From: an uncultured Olsenella sp.
GTDB taxonomy: Bacteria; Actinomycetota; Coriobacteriia; Coriobacteriales; Atopobiaceae
NCBI GenBank assembly: GCA_949287905.1
Contig: CASEHX010000016.1
Location: 1-64,000, forward strand
Direction: 5' to 3'
Length of the DNA stretch: 64,000 bases
How positions within the stretch are numbered: the stretch's first letter is position 1; each line of letters opens with the position of its first letter. Shown here piece by piece: positions 20,312 to 29,794 of the stretch. The notes below the pieces were generated by a model that saw only the letters and a program-made list of their open reading frames with translations, was not told where the DNA came from and searched no databases. A program made the translations under genes and the position numbers.

Positions 20312-21328
20312 ATGCCGAGTCGCATCGTGAATCTGCTCGTGGGGCCCGAGTCCGACGGCATGCGGCTCGACGCGTTTCTCGCCGCCGCTCCGGACATGCC
20401 CTCACGCTCCGCCTGCGCGCGCCTCGTGGAGGGCGGAGCCGTCTCCATCAACGAGACCCCGGCCACCTCCAAGTCCGAGAAGGTCCTGCTCGGGGATCGC
20501 GTCCGCGCGCTCGTGGACGAGCCGGACGCCGAGCCCGGACCGCTCGCCCCCAACCCCTACATTCCGCTGGACATCCGCTTTGAGGACGAGCACCTCATCG
20601 TGCTCTCCAAGCAGGCGGGGCTCGTCTGCCATCCCAGCCCCGGCCACGTTGACGACACCCTGGCAAACGCGCTCGTGGCGCACTGCGGCTACGCCCACCT
20701 CGGGATGCTCCAGGGCGAGGAGCGGCCCGGCATCGTGCACCGCCTGGATATGGACACGACGGGTCTCATGGTTGCCGCCAAGGACGACGAGACGCAGAAG
20801 GCGCTTCAGGACCTCATCCGCCTGCGCGTCCTCGACCGCCGCTACATCGCGCTCGTCCACGGGCCGATCGCCCACGACGAGGGAACCATCGAGACCGGGA
20901 TCGCCCGGTCCACGCGCGACCGCGTCCGCATGGCGGTCTCGGACGCCCCCGGGGCCCGCGAGGCCATCACCACGTTCCGCGTGCTCGAGCGCTACGAGGC
21001 CGGCCGGCGCGACGAGGGCTACACGCTCGTCGAGTGCCACCTCTACACCGGGCGCACCCATCAGATCCGCGTCCACATGCGCCACGTGGGCCACCCGCTC
21101 GTGGGGGACCCCCTCTACGGGCGCGGGGACGACCGCGTGAACTTTGGCCTGACGCGCCAGTTCCTGCATTCGTGGCGCATAAGCTTCGAGCATCCCGTTA
21201 CGGGAGAGACGGTGAAGCTCGCTGACACCTTGCCGGACGATCTTCTCGATGTACTAGAATCACTCGACGAAAGGTCCATGGGCCGCACGCAGGCGGGGGA
21301 GATGATCTGCCCGCGCCTCAGGCCCTAG
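20312..21328 (+). CDS. rluD: RluD-family 23S rRNA pseudouridine synthase
   Basis: A 338-residue enzyme that isomerises uridines in large-subunit rRNA. An N-terminal S4 RNA-binding domain (about residues 17-65) precedes the RluA/RluD catalytic domain with HRLDMDTTGLMVAAK near residue 143, which holds the catalytic Asp, and later GRTHQIRVHM near 245. Start ATG at 20312 follows GGAGGGGG. lspA next to an rluD-type gene is a frequent pairing. The exact target uridines are not determined by sequence. Confidence 0.93.
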   Translation: MPSRIVNLLVGPESDGMRLDAFLAAAPDMPSRSACARLVEGGAVSINETPATSKSEKVLLGDRVRALVDEPDAEPGPLAPNPYIPLDIRFEDEHLIVLSKQAGLVCHPSPGHVDDTLANALVAHCGYAHLGMLQGEERPGIVHRLDMDTTGLMVAAKDDETQKALQDLIRLRVLDRRYIALVHGPIAHDEGTIETGIARSTRDRVRMAVSDAPGAREAITTFRVLERYEAGRRDEGYTLVECHLYTGRTHQIRVHMRHVGHPLVGDPLYGRGDDRVNFGLTRQFLHSWRISFEHPVTGETVKLADTLPDDLLDVLESLDERSMGRTQAGEMICPRLRP

Positions 21329-21357
21329 GACGCGGTCCGCAGCTCAAGGGGCAGTCG

Positions 21358-22650
21358 ATGGAGTTCAACCGCTTCAGTCTCACTCCCATTGTCATCTTCA
21401 ACCTGGTCATTGGCATCCTGTTCACGGTCGCCTACCTCTATCAGGCGTTCTACATGATCAGGGTCATCTTCCAGGGCAGCGTCAGGCTCCCCGAGGCAAA
21501 GAAGAGCCACCGCTACGCCTTCGTGATCGCCGCTCACAACGAGGAGGCCGTCATCGGCAACCTCGTGCGCTCGATCTTCGCGCAGCGCTACCCGCGCGAG
21601 CTCATGGACGTCTTCGTCGTCTGCGACGCCTGCACGGACGACACCCACCGCGTGGCCGAGGAGGCGGGCGCCGTGGTGTGGGACAGAAACGACCTCGCGC
21701 GTCGCGGCAAGAGCTGGGCGCTCGACTACGCGTTCGACCGCATCCTCAACGACTATGGCGACACGTACGAGGCGTTTGTCGTCTTTGACGCGGACAACGT
21801 CGTCTCGCCGGACTACATCTCGATCATGAACCAGGCCTTCGATGCGGGGTACCTCGTCTGCACGGGGTACCGCAACTCAAAGAACTTCGATTCTAGCTGG
21901 ATCAGCGCCGCCTACGCCCTCTGGTTCATCCGCGAGGCGAAGTTCCTCAACAACGCCCGCATGATGTCCGGCACGAGCTGCGCCATCTCGGGCTCGGGCT
22001 GGCTCGTCTCCCAGAAGATCATCCGCGGCATGCATGGCTGGGGCTTCCACTCGCTCACGGAGGACATCCAGTTCTCCACCTTCTGCAGCGCCAACAACGT
22101 GCAGATTGGCTATGCCCCGGCCGAGTTCTACGACGAGCAGCCCGTCACCTTCAAGGCCTCCTGGACGCAGCGCCTGAGGTGGAGCAAGGGCATGTACGAG
22201 GTGTTCTTCTCGTACGTCCGCGACCTCCTCAAGGGCATCTCGCGCAGGCAGTTCGCCAGCTACGACCTGCTCATCACCGTGGCGCCCGGCAACTTCCTCA
22301 CGCTGCTCTCCGTCTCCGTCAACCTGACGTACCTCGCCATCGGGTCGCTCAGCCACGGCTTCATCGCCACCCAGGCGGAGCTCAACATGTGCGTGGGCTC
22401 GGTCGTGATGACGATTGTCTCGATGTATATGTCCTTCTTCGTGATGGGCGTGATCACCACGATCTCCGAGCGAAGGCACATCCACGCCAAGAACAAGTGC
22501 CGCGTCATCACCAACCTCTTCACCTTCCCGATCTTTGAGCTCTCCTACATCCCCATCAACGTGGTGGCGCTCTTCAAGAAGGTCGAGTGGGTGCCCACCC
22601 GCCACGAGATCGCGGTGAACGTGAGCGACATCGTCGGGGACGGCGCGTAG
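21358..22650 (+). CDS. Membrane family-2 glycosyltransferase, likely processive
   Basis: A 430-residue GT-A fold glycosyltransferase. A membrane helix at about residues 9-33 is followed by a cytosolic catalytic domain with AAHNEE near residue 59, VFDADN near 142, TEDIQ near 235 and QRLRW near 271, then two or three C-terminal membrane helices (about 300-370). D, DxD, TED and QxxRW together are typical of processive enzymes such as those making extracellular polysaccharide or glycolipid. The acceptor and sugar are unknown. It stands alone, 29 bp after rluD, without other polysaccharide genes. Confidence 0.88.
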   Translation: MEFNRFSLTPIVIFNLVIGILFTVAYLYQAFYMIRVIFQGSVRLPEAKKSHRYAFVIAAHNEEAVIGNLVRSIFAQRYPRELMDVFVVCDACTDDTHRVAEEAGAVVWDRNDLARRGKSWALDYAFDRILNDYGDTYEAFVVFDADNVVSPDYISIMNQAFDAGYLVCTGYRNSKNFDSSWISAAYALWFIREAKFLNNARMMSGTSCAISGSGWLVSQKIIRGMHGWGFHSLTEDIQFSTFCSANNVQIGYAPAEFYDEQPVTFKASWTQRLRWSKGMYEVFFSYVRDLLKGISRRQFASYDLLITVAPGNFLTLLSVSVNLTYLAIGSLSHGFIATQAELNMCVGSVVMTIVSMYMSFFVMGVITTISERRHIHAKNKCRVITNLFTFPIFELSYIPINVVALFKKVEWVPTRHEIAVNVSDIVGDGA

Positions 22651-22657
22651 GAGGCTG

Positions 22658-22760
22658 CGTGGCGCCGCGAGCCCGTGCCGAGGCGTGGCACCGCGAGCAC
22701 GTGCCGAGGCGTGTGCCGCGAGCCCGTGCCGAGGCGTGGCACCGCGAGCCCGTGCCGAGG
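22658..22760. repeat. 26-bp minisatellite, four units
   Basis: Four units of 25-26 bp, CGTGGCRCCGCGAGCCCGTGCC and variants, start at 22658, 22684, 22710 and 22735, directly after the glycosyltransferase stop. Confidence 0.88.
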
Positions 22761-22839
22761 CGTGTGCGTTCGATTGGAAGTCCGCGTATCTAGCTGTGCT
22801 TTCTCGGTGGGCGGCGTACATTTCCGTCTGAACGGATGC

Positions 22840-22845
22840 TACAAT
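22840..22845 (+). promoter_or_regulatory. Extended -10 before guaB
   Basis: TACAAT preceded by TGC (TGCTACAAT), 58 bp before the guaB start; a good -35 is not visible. Confidence 0.55.
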
Positions 22846-22903
22846 GCCTAAAACGCGGCCCAGACGGGTCCACAATCAGAGGGCAGATGAGAGGAGCCAC
22901 CGC

Positions 22904-24415
22904 ATGGCAACGTTCTTCGAGGGGGAGTCCCACACCTTTTCCGAGTACCTGCTCGTTCCCGGATACTCCTCGGCGGAGAACATCCCCGCCAACGTCTCGC
23001 TCAAGACGCCGCTCGTGAAGTTCCGTCGCGGCGAGGAGCCCGCGCTCAGCCTCAACATTCCCATGGTATCGGCCATCATGCAGTCCGTCTCGGGCGTCGA
23101 CATGGGCGTCGCGCTCGCCATCGAGGGCGGCCTCGCCTTCATCTACGGCAACCAGACGCCCGAGGCCGAGGCGGCCATGGTCAAGGCCGTCAAGGACCAC
23201 AAGGCCGGCTTCGTGGAGTCCGATTCCACGCTCACGCCTGACATGACGATGGAGCAGGTCATGGAGCTCAAGGCCCGCACCGGCCACTCCACCATGCCCG
23301 TCACCGACGACGGCTCCTCCCGCGGCAAGCTCCTCGGCATCGTGACCAGCCGCGACTACCGTCCCACGCGTGACGACCACCAGAAGAAGGTCGCCGAGTT
23401 CATGACGCCGCGCGAGAAGCTCATCGTGGGCGACAAGGACATCACGCTCAAGAAGGCCAACGACGTCATCTGGGACCACAAGCTCAACGCCCTGCCCGTC
23501 GTTGACGAGAACGACCACCTCATGGGCATCGTCTTCCGCAAGGACTACGACCAGCACAAGTCCAACCCCAACGAGCTGCTCGACGCCAACAAGCGCTACA
23601 TGGTGGGCGCGGGCATCAACACGCGCGACTACGCCGAGCGCGTGCCGCTGCTCGTGGAGGCCGGCGCCGACGTGCTGTGCATCGACTCCTCCGAGGGCTT
23701 CTCCGAGTGGCAGAAGCGCACGATCGAGTGGGTCCGCGCCAACTATGGCGACACCGTCAAGATCGGTGCGGGCAACGTCGTCGACGGCGACGGCTTCCGC
23801 TTCCTCGCCGAGTGCGGCGCCGACTTCATCAAGGTGGGCATCGGCGGCGGCTCCATCTGCATCACGCGCGAGACCAAGGGCATCGGTCGCGGCCAGGCCT
23901 CCGCGGTCATCGACGTCTGCCGCGCCCGCGACGAGTACTTCGAGGAGACCGGCATCTACGTGCCCGTCTGCTCCGACGGCGGCATCGTCTACGACTATCA
24001 CATGACGCTCGCCCTTGCCATGGGCGCCGACTTCATGATGCTCGGCCGCTACTTCGCCCGCTTCGACGAGAGCCCCACCGAGCGCGTGAACGTCAACGGT
24101 CAGTACATGAAGGAGTACTGGGGCGAGGGCTCCGCGCGCGCCCGCAACTGGCAGCGCTACGACCAGGGCGGTGCCTCCAAGCTCGGCTTTGTCGAGGGCG
24201 TCGACTCCTACGTGCCCTACGCCGGCTCCCTCAAGGAGGGCGTGGGCCAGACGATCTACAAGATCAAGTCCACGATGTGCAACTGCGGAGCCAAGACCAT
24301 CAAGGAGCTGCAGGAGAAGGCGCGCCTGACGCTCGTCTCGTCAACCTCCATCGTCGAGGGCGGCGCGCACGACGTCGTGGTCAAGGACTCCCAGCACTCG
24401 GTGAGCTATCGCTAG
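22904..24415 (+). CDS. guaB: Inosine-5'-monophosphate dehydrogenase
   Basis: A 503-residue enzyme that oxidises IMP to XMP, the committed step of GMP synthesis. The barrel is interrupted by a CBS pair at about residues 100-215 ([19 protein letters not shown] and similar). The catalytic loop reads [12 protein letters not shown] with the Cys at residue 319, instead of the more usual GPGSICTTR; this variant is seen in a subgroup of bacterial IMPDH. ATG 22904 is preceded by GAGGAG. It is flanked by a minisatellite and a nested hairpin and is probably transcribed alone. Confidence 0.93.
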   Translation: MATFFEGESHTFSEYLLVPGYSSAENIPANVSLKTPLVKFRRGEEPALSLNIPMVSAIMQSVSGVDMGVALAIEGGLAFIYGNQTPEAEAAMVKAVKDHKAGFVESDSTLTPDMTMEQVMELKARTGHSTMPVTDDGSSRGKLLGIVTSRDYRPTRDDHQKKVAEFMTPREKLIVGDKDITLKKANDVIWDHKLNALPVVDENDHLMGIVFRKDYDQHKSNPNELLDANKRYMVGAGINTRDYAERVPLLVEAGADVLCIDSSEGFSEWQKRTIEWVRANYGDTVKIGAGNVVDGDGFRFLAECGADFIKVGIGGGSICITRETKGIGRGQASAVIDVCRARDEYFEETGIYVPVCSDGGIVYDYHMTLALAMGADFMMLGRYFARFDESPTERVNVNGQYMKEYWGEGSARARNWQRYDQGGASKLGFVEGVDSYVPYAGSLKEGVGQTIYKIKSTMCNCGAKTIKELQEKARLTLVSSTSIVEGGAHDVVVKDSQHSVSYR

Positions 24416-24420
24416 CATCT

Positions 24421-24523
24421 GGCGAGAAGAACCCGGACCTGTCGGCCGCCCCGGCATTGCTTCGGGAGGTGTGCTTCGCGAAACCTCCCTGCGCAATGCC
24501 GGGGCGACATCTCTTTTCTCGCC
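24421..24523 (+). terminator. Nested-hairpin element family 4, copy 1, after guaB
   Basis: A 13-bp perfect outer stem (GCCCCGGCATTGC, 24448-24460 with 24493-24505) encloses an inner stem (GGGAGGT with ACCTCCC) and loop GTGCTTCGCGAA. The right side is followed by CTCTTTTC, so it could end guaB transcription. GGCGAGAA at 24421 and TTCTCGCC at 24516 form a further outer pair. The inner arm and loop recur after leuS, inside ribF and before leuS. Confidence 0.7.
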
Positions 24524-24528
24524 TCATT

Positions 24529-24799
24529 TGCCGGTTATGCGCAGTGCCGTCGGGTATGCGCAGTGCCGTCGGTTATGCGCAGTGCAGGCGGTTATGTGCG
24601 CAATTAAACCTTCAATATGCGCAGGTCATTTAGGTAAGCGAGAAGAGCCTCGCCTTGAGGACTTCGCACAACCGTCACGGGTGCGCATAACCGTCGCGGG
24701 TGCGCATAACCGCCACAGGTGCACATAACCGGACGGGGTGCGCACAACTGGCAGAGGTGCGCACAGCCGTCGCGGGTGCGCACGATAGTCGGCGGCGCG
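24529..24799. repeat. 19-bp repeats arranged as inverted arrays around a central core
   Basis: On the left, about four units containing CGGTTATGCGCAGTGCCGT (24529-24604); on the right, about seven units containing TGCGCATAACCGTCGCGGG (24664-24799). The left units are the reverse complement of the right ones, both with 19-bp period, so the region can fold as one large or many small hairpins. The 60-bp centre holds TTCAATATGCGCAGGTC and AAGCGAGAAG, matching the core of family 2 elements. No ORF or T-box is present although leuS follows. Confidence 0.82.
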
Positions 24800-24817
24800 C
24801 GCAGCCTGTGTCCCATA

Positions 24818-24860
24818 GAGAAGTTTCGCGTCGCGCACTTCTCGCAGGAACATCCCGGCT
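24818..24860. repeat. Partial nested-hairpin element family 4, copy 4
   Basis: The inner hairpin GAGAAGTTTCGCG with GCGCACTTCTC is in reverse orientation relative to the copies after guaB and leuS. Only one outer arm (GCAGGAACATC) is preserved; the other side has diverged. It lies immediately upstream of the leuS promoter. Confidence 0.6.
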
Positions 24861-24877
24861 GTCCAACGAGTTGCTGC

Positions 24878-24883
24878 TACAAT
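24878..24883 (+). promoter_or_regulatory. Extended -10 before leuS
   Basis: TACAAT preceded by TGC (TGCTACAAT), 37 bp before the leuS start. Confidence 0.55.
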
Positions 24884-24920
24884 GACACGGTTGACCATCG
24901 CACACGAAGGAGTCACGCAG

Positions 24921-27482
24921 ATGAGCGACGCCGAGAAGAACTTCGAGGTCCCGGCCTACGACGCCGAGGAGATCGAGACCCGCTGGCAGGCGGAGTGGGA
25001 CGCCGAGGAGCTCTACAAGACCGAGGAGAGCCCCGAGAAGCCCAAGAAGTACGTGCTGGAGATGTTCCCGTACCCCTCGGGAGACCTGCACATGGGTCAC
25101 GCGCGCAACTACACGATCGGCGACGCCATGGCGCGCCAGGCACGCATGCGCGGCTTTGACGTGCTGCACCCGATGGGCTACGACGCCTTTGGCCTGCCCG
25201 CCGAGAACGCCGCCATCAAGCACAACACGCAGGCGAGCGTCTGGACCCACCAGAACATCGCGCAGGCCACCAAGACCATGCGCCGCATGGGCTTCTCCTA
25301 CGACTACGACCGCATGTTCAACACCTGCGACCCCGAGTACTACAAGTGGGGCCAGTGGATCTTCCTCAAGATGTGGGAGAAGGGCCTCGTCTATCGCGAC
25401 AACTCGCCGGTGAACTGGTGCCCCGGCTGCCAGACCGTGCTTGCCAACGAGCAGGTCGTGGACGGCAAGTGCTGGCGCTGCGGCTCCGTGCCCGAGAAGC
25501 GCGCTCTCTCCCAGTGGTACTTCAAGATCACCGACTACGCCCAGGAGCTTCTCGACGACCTCGAGAAGCTCGAGGGCAAGTGGCCCGAGCGCGTCCGCGC
25601 GATGCAGGCCAACTGGATCGGCCGCTCCGAGGGCGCCGAGATCGACTTCACGCTTGCCGACAAGGACGGCGTGACCCCCACCGACACCAAGATCACCGTC
25701 TTCACCACGCGCCCGGACACGCTCTTTGGCGTGAGCTTCTTCCTGCTGCCGCCCGAGAGCCCGCTCGCCGCGGAGCTCGTTGCCGGCACGGAGCACGAGG
25801 AGGCCTTCCTCGAGCTCAAGGCCGCCGCGGAGAAGGTCTCCTCGGTCGATCGCCAGGGCTCTGAGCGCGAGAAGCACGGCGTCTTCACGGGCCGCTACGT
25901 CATCAACCCGGTAAACGGCCGCCCGGCCCCCATCTGGGTCGCCGACTACGTCCTCATGGACTACGGCACCGGCGCCGTCATGGGCGTGCCCTGCGGCGAC
26001 CAGCGCGACTTCGACTTCGCCAAGAAGTACGGTCTGGAGATCGCCCCGATCATCTGCGAGAAGGACGACCCGCTCTACGAGCAGCTCAAGGACGAGCGCG
26101 AACTCGTGGTGACCTCCGTCGACTGGGACCACGCGATGGAGGCCGAGGGCTACCTCGTGCAGTCCGGCCGCTTCACCGGCATGAAGGGCGGCAAGCACTC
26201 CGAGGCCGTGGATGCCATCATCGACTGGCTCGGCGAGCAGGGCCTCGGCCGCAAGACGGTGCAGTTCCGCCTGCGCGACTGGCTCATCTCCCGCCAGCGC
26301 TACTGGGGCAACCCGATTCCGATGATCCACTGCGACTGCTGCGGCGACGTGCCGGTTCCCTACGAGGACCTGCCCGTCACGCTGCCGGACGCGCTCGACC
26401 TCGGCGCCGGCGAGACGCTCGCCGCCTACGCGCCGTTCTACGAGACCACGTGCCCCAAGTGCGGCAAGCCCGCCAAGCGCATCACCGACACCATGGACAC
26501 CTTCACGTGCTCCAGCTGGTACTACCTGCGCTACTGCGACCCGCACAACGAGGAGCTGCCCTTCTCGCGCGAGGCCGTGGACCGCTGGATGCCGGTCGAC
26601 AACTACATCGGCGGCATCGAGCACGCCATCCTGCACCTGCTCTACAGCCGCTTCTTCACCAAGGTCCTGCGCGACCTCGGCATGATCGGCATCGACGAGC
26701 CCTTTGAGAACCTGCTCTGCCAGGGCATGGTCAAGGACGCCAACGGCGATACCATGTCCAAGTCCAAGGGCAACGTCGTGCCGCCCTCCTCGGTGATCGA
26801 GCCCTACGGCGCGGACACCATGCGCCTGGCCATCCTCTTCATCGCCCCGCCCGAGAAGGACTTCAACTGGGACGAGGAGGCCGTCGCCGGCGCTAACCGC
26901 TTCATCAAGCGCGCCTGGCGCGTGGTCTGGCTGCTTAGCCAGGGCGCGGCCGCCGGCGCCGTGAGCGCGGGCGCGCTCGACGCGGCGGGCAAGGAGCTGT
27001 GGCGCACGCTCAACGGCATGGGCATCAAGTGCACCACCGACTTCGACCGCGGCCAGTTCAACACCGCCATCTCCGCCGTCATGGAGATCACCAACGCGGC
27101 GTCCAAGTACGTGAACGACGCTGCGCTCGAGCAGCGCGACCCGGCGCTCTGCTATGCCGTGGCGCACGCGATCGTGACGATGCTCGCCCCGATCTGCCCG
27201 CACTGGGCCGAGGAGCTCTGGCACAAGGCTCTGCACCAGGAGGGCTCGGTCTACAACGCCGCCTGGCCGGAGTTTGACGCCGAGGCCGCCAAGGCCGACG
27301 AGGTCGAGATCGCGGTCCAGATCAAGGGCAAGGTGCGCGGGCGCGTGATGGTCGCCGCCGACGCCTCGGACGACGAGGTCGCCGAGGCCGCCAAGGCCGC
27401 CGTTGCCGAGCAGCTCGCCGGCAAGGACATCAAGAAGGTCATCGTCATCAAGGGTCGCCTGGTCAACATAGTGGCGGTGTAG
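24921..27482 (+). CDS. leuS: Leucyl-tRNA synthetase
   Basis: An 853-residue class I synthetase for tRNA-Leu. HIGH-type HMGH is at residues 57-60. A zinc-like CPGC...CWRC region at about 173-193, the editing domain at about 230-430, and the KMSKS-type TMSKS near residue 612 follow in the normal order. ATG 24921 follows GAAGGAGT at ideal spacing; upstream in-frame ATG 24882 overlaps the promoter and lacks a site. No T-box or leader peptide is visible. It is followed by a long nested hairpin. Confidence 0.96.
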   Translation: MSDAEKNFEVPAYDAEEIETRWQAEWDAEELYKTEESPEKPKKYVLEMFPYPSGDLHMGHARNYTIGDAMARQARMRGFDVLHPMGYDAFGLPAENAAIKHNTQASVWTHQNIAQATKTMRRMGFSYDYDRMFNTCDPEYYKWGQWIFLKMWEKGLVYRDNSPVNWCPGCQTVLANEQVVDGKCWRCGSVPEKRALSQWYFKITDYAQELLDDLEKLEGKWPERVRAMQANWIGRSEGAEIDFTLADKDGVTPTDTKITVFTTRPDTLFGVSFFLLPPESPLAAELVAGTEHEEAFLELKAAAEKVSSVDRQGSEREKHGVFTGRYVINPVNGRPAPIWVADYVLMDYGTGAVMGVPCGDQRDFDFAKKYGLEIAPIICEKDDPLYEQLKDERELVVTSVDWDHAMEAEGYLVQSGRFTGMKGGKHSEAVDAIIDWLGEQGLGRKTVQFRLRDWLISRQRYWGNPIPMIHCDCCGDVPVPYEDLPVTLPDALDLGAGETLAAYAPFYETTCPKCGKPAKRITDTMDTFTCSSWYYLRYCDPHNEELPFSREAVDRWMPVDNYIGGIEHAILHLLYSRFFTKVLRDLGMIGIDEPFENLLCQGMVKDANGDTMSKSKGNVVPPSSVIEPYGADTMRLAILFIAPPEKDFNWDEEAVAGANRFIKRAWRVVWLLSQGAAAGAVSAGALDAAGKELWRTLNGMGIKCTTDFDRGQFNTAISAVMEITNAASKYVNDAALEQRDPALCYAVAHAIVTMLAPICPHWAEELWHKALHQEGSVYNAAWPEFDAEAAKADEVEIAVQIKGKVRGRVMVAADASDDEVAEAAKAAVAEQLAGKDIKKVIVIKGRLVNIVAV

Positions 27483-27498
27483 GCCCTCACACAGTAGG

Positions 27499-27568
27499 GG
27501 AGGCCCGCCGATGTTCCTCCGAGAAGTGCACTTCGTGAAACTTCTCTCCGGAACATCGGCGGGCCTCC
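27499..27568. repeat. Nested-hairpin element family 4, copy 2, after leuS
   Basis: A 19-bp perfect outer stem (27499-27517 with 27550-27568; arm includes GCCCGCCGATGTTCC) encloses an inner stem GAGAAGT/ACTTCTC and loop GCACTTCGTGAA. It lies 17 bp after the leuS stop. No U-tract follows, so termination is uncertain. It shares ATGTTCCTCC and the inner arm with the copy inside ribF. Confidence 0.75.
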
Positions 27569-27626
27569 TGCGTCTCGGTCCTCACGCGCGGGGGAGAGGC
27601 TCTTCTCGCGTGGTTTTCTACCTGAG

Positions 27627-27742
27627 GACTTTTGCATGAGCGGGGCTGAGGTCTGATTGATGCAAGAATCAATATGCGCAGGTGACGGGCTTGTGGCGTG
27701 TCTGTCACTTTGCGAGAAGGGCCGTGCGCTCGTGCAAAAGTC
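27627..27742. mobile_element. Palindromic element family 2, copy B (116 bp)
   Basis: Terminal repeats GACTTTTGCATGAGCG at 27627-27642 and CGCTCGTGCAAAAGTC at 27727-27742. The interior holds TCAATATGCGCAGGTGACGGG and TTTGCGAGAAG, aligned with copy A. The right end merges into a 42-bp tandem repeat built on the element's own terminal sequence. Confidence 0.8.
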
Positions 27743-27836
27743 GGGAGTTGCGCGTCGGGCGGGCCGTGCGCTCGTGCATAAGTGGGGAGTTGCGCGGTGT
27801 GCGGGCCGTGCGCTCGCGCAAAGGCCGGGGGCCGTG
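27721..27836. repeat. 42-bp tandem repeat grown from the element end
   Basis: About three 42-bp units beginning GGGCCGTGCGCTCGTGCA, each containing a version of the family 2 terminal repeat followed by AGTNGGGAGTTGCGCG. The remaining 155 bp to rimP contain no gene. Confidence 0.8.
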
Positions 27837-27991
27837 TGGAGCGGGACTCGGCTTGTGGGGTTCTCATGGAGGAGCTGTTGACGGAACCTGAGAAACACCG
27901 TAGACTAGCAGCGTATTCGAAGCTTTAACCGTAGGAAGTGGGGTGGATCTTCTCGCCCCGCTTCCTTTCTGTATGAAGACGGGAGGGGAGC

Positions 27992-28468
27992 ATGCCCAAG
28001 TCCGGAATCGAGCAGCAGATCATCGAGGCGCTGGAGCCCACTGCCACCGAGCGCGGCATCGACGTCGTGGACGTTGAGGTCGTCGGCGCGACCAAGGCCC
28101 CGTGCGTGCGCGTTCGCATCGACCATGCCGACGAGTCCGCGCCCACCATCACGCTCGACGAGGTGACGGAGGAGACCGAGTGGATCTCCGCCGCTCTGGA
28201 CGAGCTCGACCCCATCCCCTCGAGCTTCACGCTCGAGGTCTCGAGCCCCGGCATGGCTCGCCCGCTTCGCAAGCAGCGCGACTTCGAGCGCTTTGCGGGC
28301 GAGATCGTCCAGCTCTCGCTCACGCCCGGGGAGGGGAGGCGCCGCTACACCGGCACGCTCCTCGGGATCGAGGACGGGACGATCGCCCTCGAGGTCGACG
28401 GCGAGCGCGTCGAGCTCCCGTACGACGACGTCAGGAAGTGCACGATCAAGCCGGAGTTCCCCGCGTAG
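27992..28468 (+). CDS. rimP: Ribosome maturation factor RimP
   Basis: A 158-residue 30S assembly factor. It shows the DVVDVEV-type N-terminal alpha/beta domain and the typical middle segment LEVSSPGMARPLRKQRDFERFAGE near residue 87, then an SH3-like C-terminal domain. It opens the rimP-nusA-infB-rbfA operon, the standard order. The start ATG at 27992 follows GGAGGGGAGC. nusA begins 33 bp after its stop. Confidence 0.95.
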   Translation: MPKSGIEQQIIEALEPTATERGIDVVDVEVVGATKAPCVRVRIDHADESAPTITLDEVTEETEWISAALDELDPIPSSFTLEVSSPGMARPLRKQRDFERFAGEIVQLSLTPGEGRRRYTGTLLGIEDGTIALEVDGERVELPYDDVRKCTIKPEFPA

Positions 28469-28501
28469 GGGCCGGCGACGAGATAGAGGAAAGGAACCCA
28501 C

Positions 28502-29746
28502 ATGGCATCTGAGATGATGGCGGCCCTCGAGCAGCTCTGCGAGGAGAAGCACATCGATCAGCTCGATCTCATCACCCGCCTCGAGCAGTCGCTCGCCAAG
28601 AGCTACGCCGACGTGCTCCACCTGCCCTTCGGCGCCCGCGTCACGATCGACCGCGCCACCGGCAGGGTCTACGTCTACGAGCTCGTCCCGCGCGGCGAGG
28701 AGGACCCCGAGACCGGCGAGTACAGCGAGTTCGACGAGGTCGACGTCACGCCGGCCGACACCTCCCGCATCGCCGCGCAGCACGCCAAGGCCGAGATCCG
28801 CGCCATCGTGCGCAACGCCGCGCGCGTCCAGATCTACGAGGAGTTCTCGCAGCGCGTCGGCGACATCATCACCGGCACGGTGCTCCAGACCACGCCCGAC
28901 TTCACGATCATCAAGATCCGCGAGGGCGTGGAGGCTGAGCTCCCGCACTTCGATCGCCGTCGCTACCCCGAGGAGCGCAACGAGCGTCCCGCCGGCGAGC
29001 GCTACGTCCACAACCAGCGCATCCGTGCGATCATCATCGACGTCCGCGACCCCAACTCCACGCAGCCCGTGGTGCGCGGCGAGCGTCAGCGCCCGCCCAT
29101 CGTGGTCTCCCGCACCCACCCCGACCTGCTTCGTCGCCTCTTCGAGCTCGAGGTTCCCGAGGTCTATGACGGCGTCGTGGAGATCCGCAGCATCGCTCGC
29201 GAGCCCGGCGTCCGCTCCAAGGTGGCCGTCTCCTCCAACGACGACCGCCTCGACCCGGTCGGCGCCTGCGTCGGCCCCAAGGGCAGCCGCGTGCGCACCG
29301 TCGTCTCCGAGCTGCGCGGCGAGCGCGTCGACGTGGTGCCCTGGAGCGACGACCCCGCGCGCTGCGTCGCGGCCGCCCTCTCGCCGGCCCGCGTCTCCCG
29401 CGTGGTGATCGACCCCGAGACCGGCTACGCCACCGTGATCGTCCCCGACGACCAGCTCTCCCTCGCCATCGGCAAGGAGGGCCAGAACGCCCGCCTGGCC
29501 GCGCGCCTCACCGGGCTGCACATCGACATCAAGAACGAGCGCCTCGCGGCAGAGGTCCTGCGCGACCTGCCCCGCGTGACCGTGGAGGAGGAGCAGGAGG
29601 ACGACGGCGAGGCTCACCGCTGCGAGTACGTGAGCCCGACCGGCGTCCAGTGCCGCAACATGGCGCGCCCCGGCTCCCGCTACTGCGGCGTCCACGAGCA
29701 GATGATCAACGCCGAGGTCTCCTCCGACCCCGACTCCCTCATCTAG
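28502..29746 (+). CDS. nusA: Transcription factor NusA with a C-terminal Cys/His extension
   Basis: A 414-residue elongation/termination factor: an N-terminal polymerase-binding domain, an S1 domain at about 120-190, and two KH domains at about 200-340 ([12 protein letters not shown] and [19 protein letters not shown]). After an acidic linker the final 45 residues form an unusual tail with C374, C384, C395 and H398 ([18 protein letters not shown]), a plausible zinc site. The ylxR gene that normally follows nusA is absent. The role of the tail is unknown. Confidence 0.95.
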   Translation: MASEMMAALEQLCEEKHIDQLDLITRLEQSLAKSYADVLHLPFGARVTIDRATGRVYVYELVPRGEEDPETGEYSEFDEVDVTPADTSRIAAQHAKAEIRAIVRNAARVQIYEEFSQRVGDIITGTVLQTTPDFTIIKIREGVEAELPHFDRRRYPEERNERPAGERYVHNQRIRAIIIDVRDPNSTQPVVRGERQRPPIVVSRTHPDLLRRLFELEVPEVYDGVVEIRSIAREPGVRSKVAVSSNDDRLDPVGACVGPKGSRVRTVVSELRGERVDVVPWSDDPARCVAAALSPARVSRVVIDPETGYATVIVPDDQLSLAIGKEGQNARLAARLTGLHIDIKNERLAAEVLRDLPRVTVEEEQEDDGEAHRCEYVSPTGVQCRNMARPGSRYCGVHEQMINAEVSSDPDSLI

Positions 29747-29794
29747 GGCCCGGCCCCAGACGGAGTCCACGACGAACCACGGAAGGAAGGTCAC

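Noticed and set aside
22844..22903. Upstream extension of guaB to the ATG at 22844
   Set aside because: It would begin at the promoter -10 itself; GAGGAG and ATG 22904 give the standard N-terminus.
24529..24920. Possible T-box or leader peptide controlling leuS
   Set aside because: No specifier loop, acceptor-binding TGGN bulge or terminator, and no Leu-rich short ORF; only inverted repeat arrays and a promoter-like -10.
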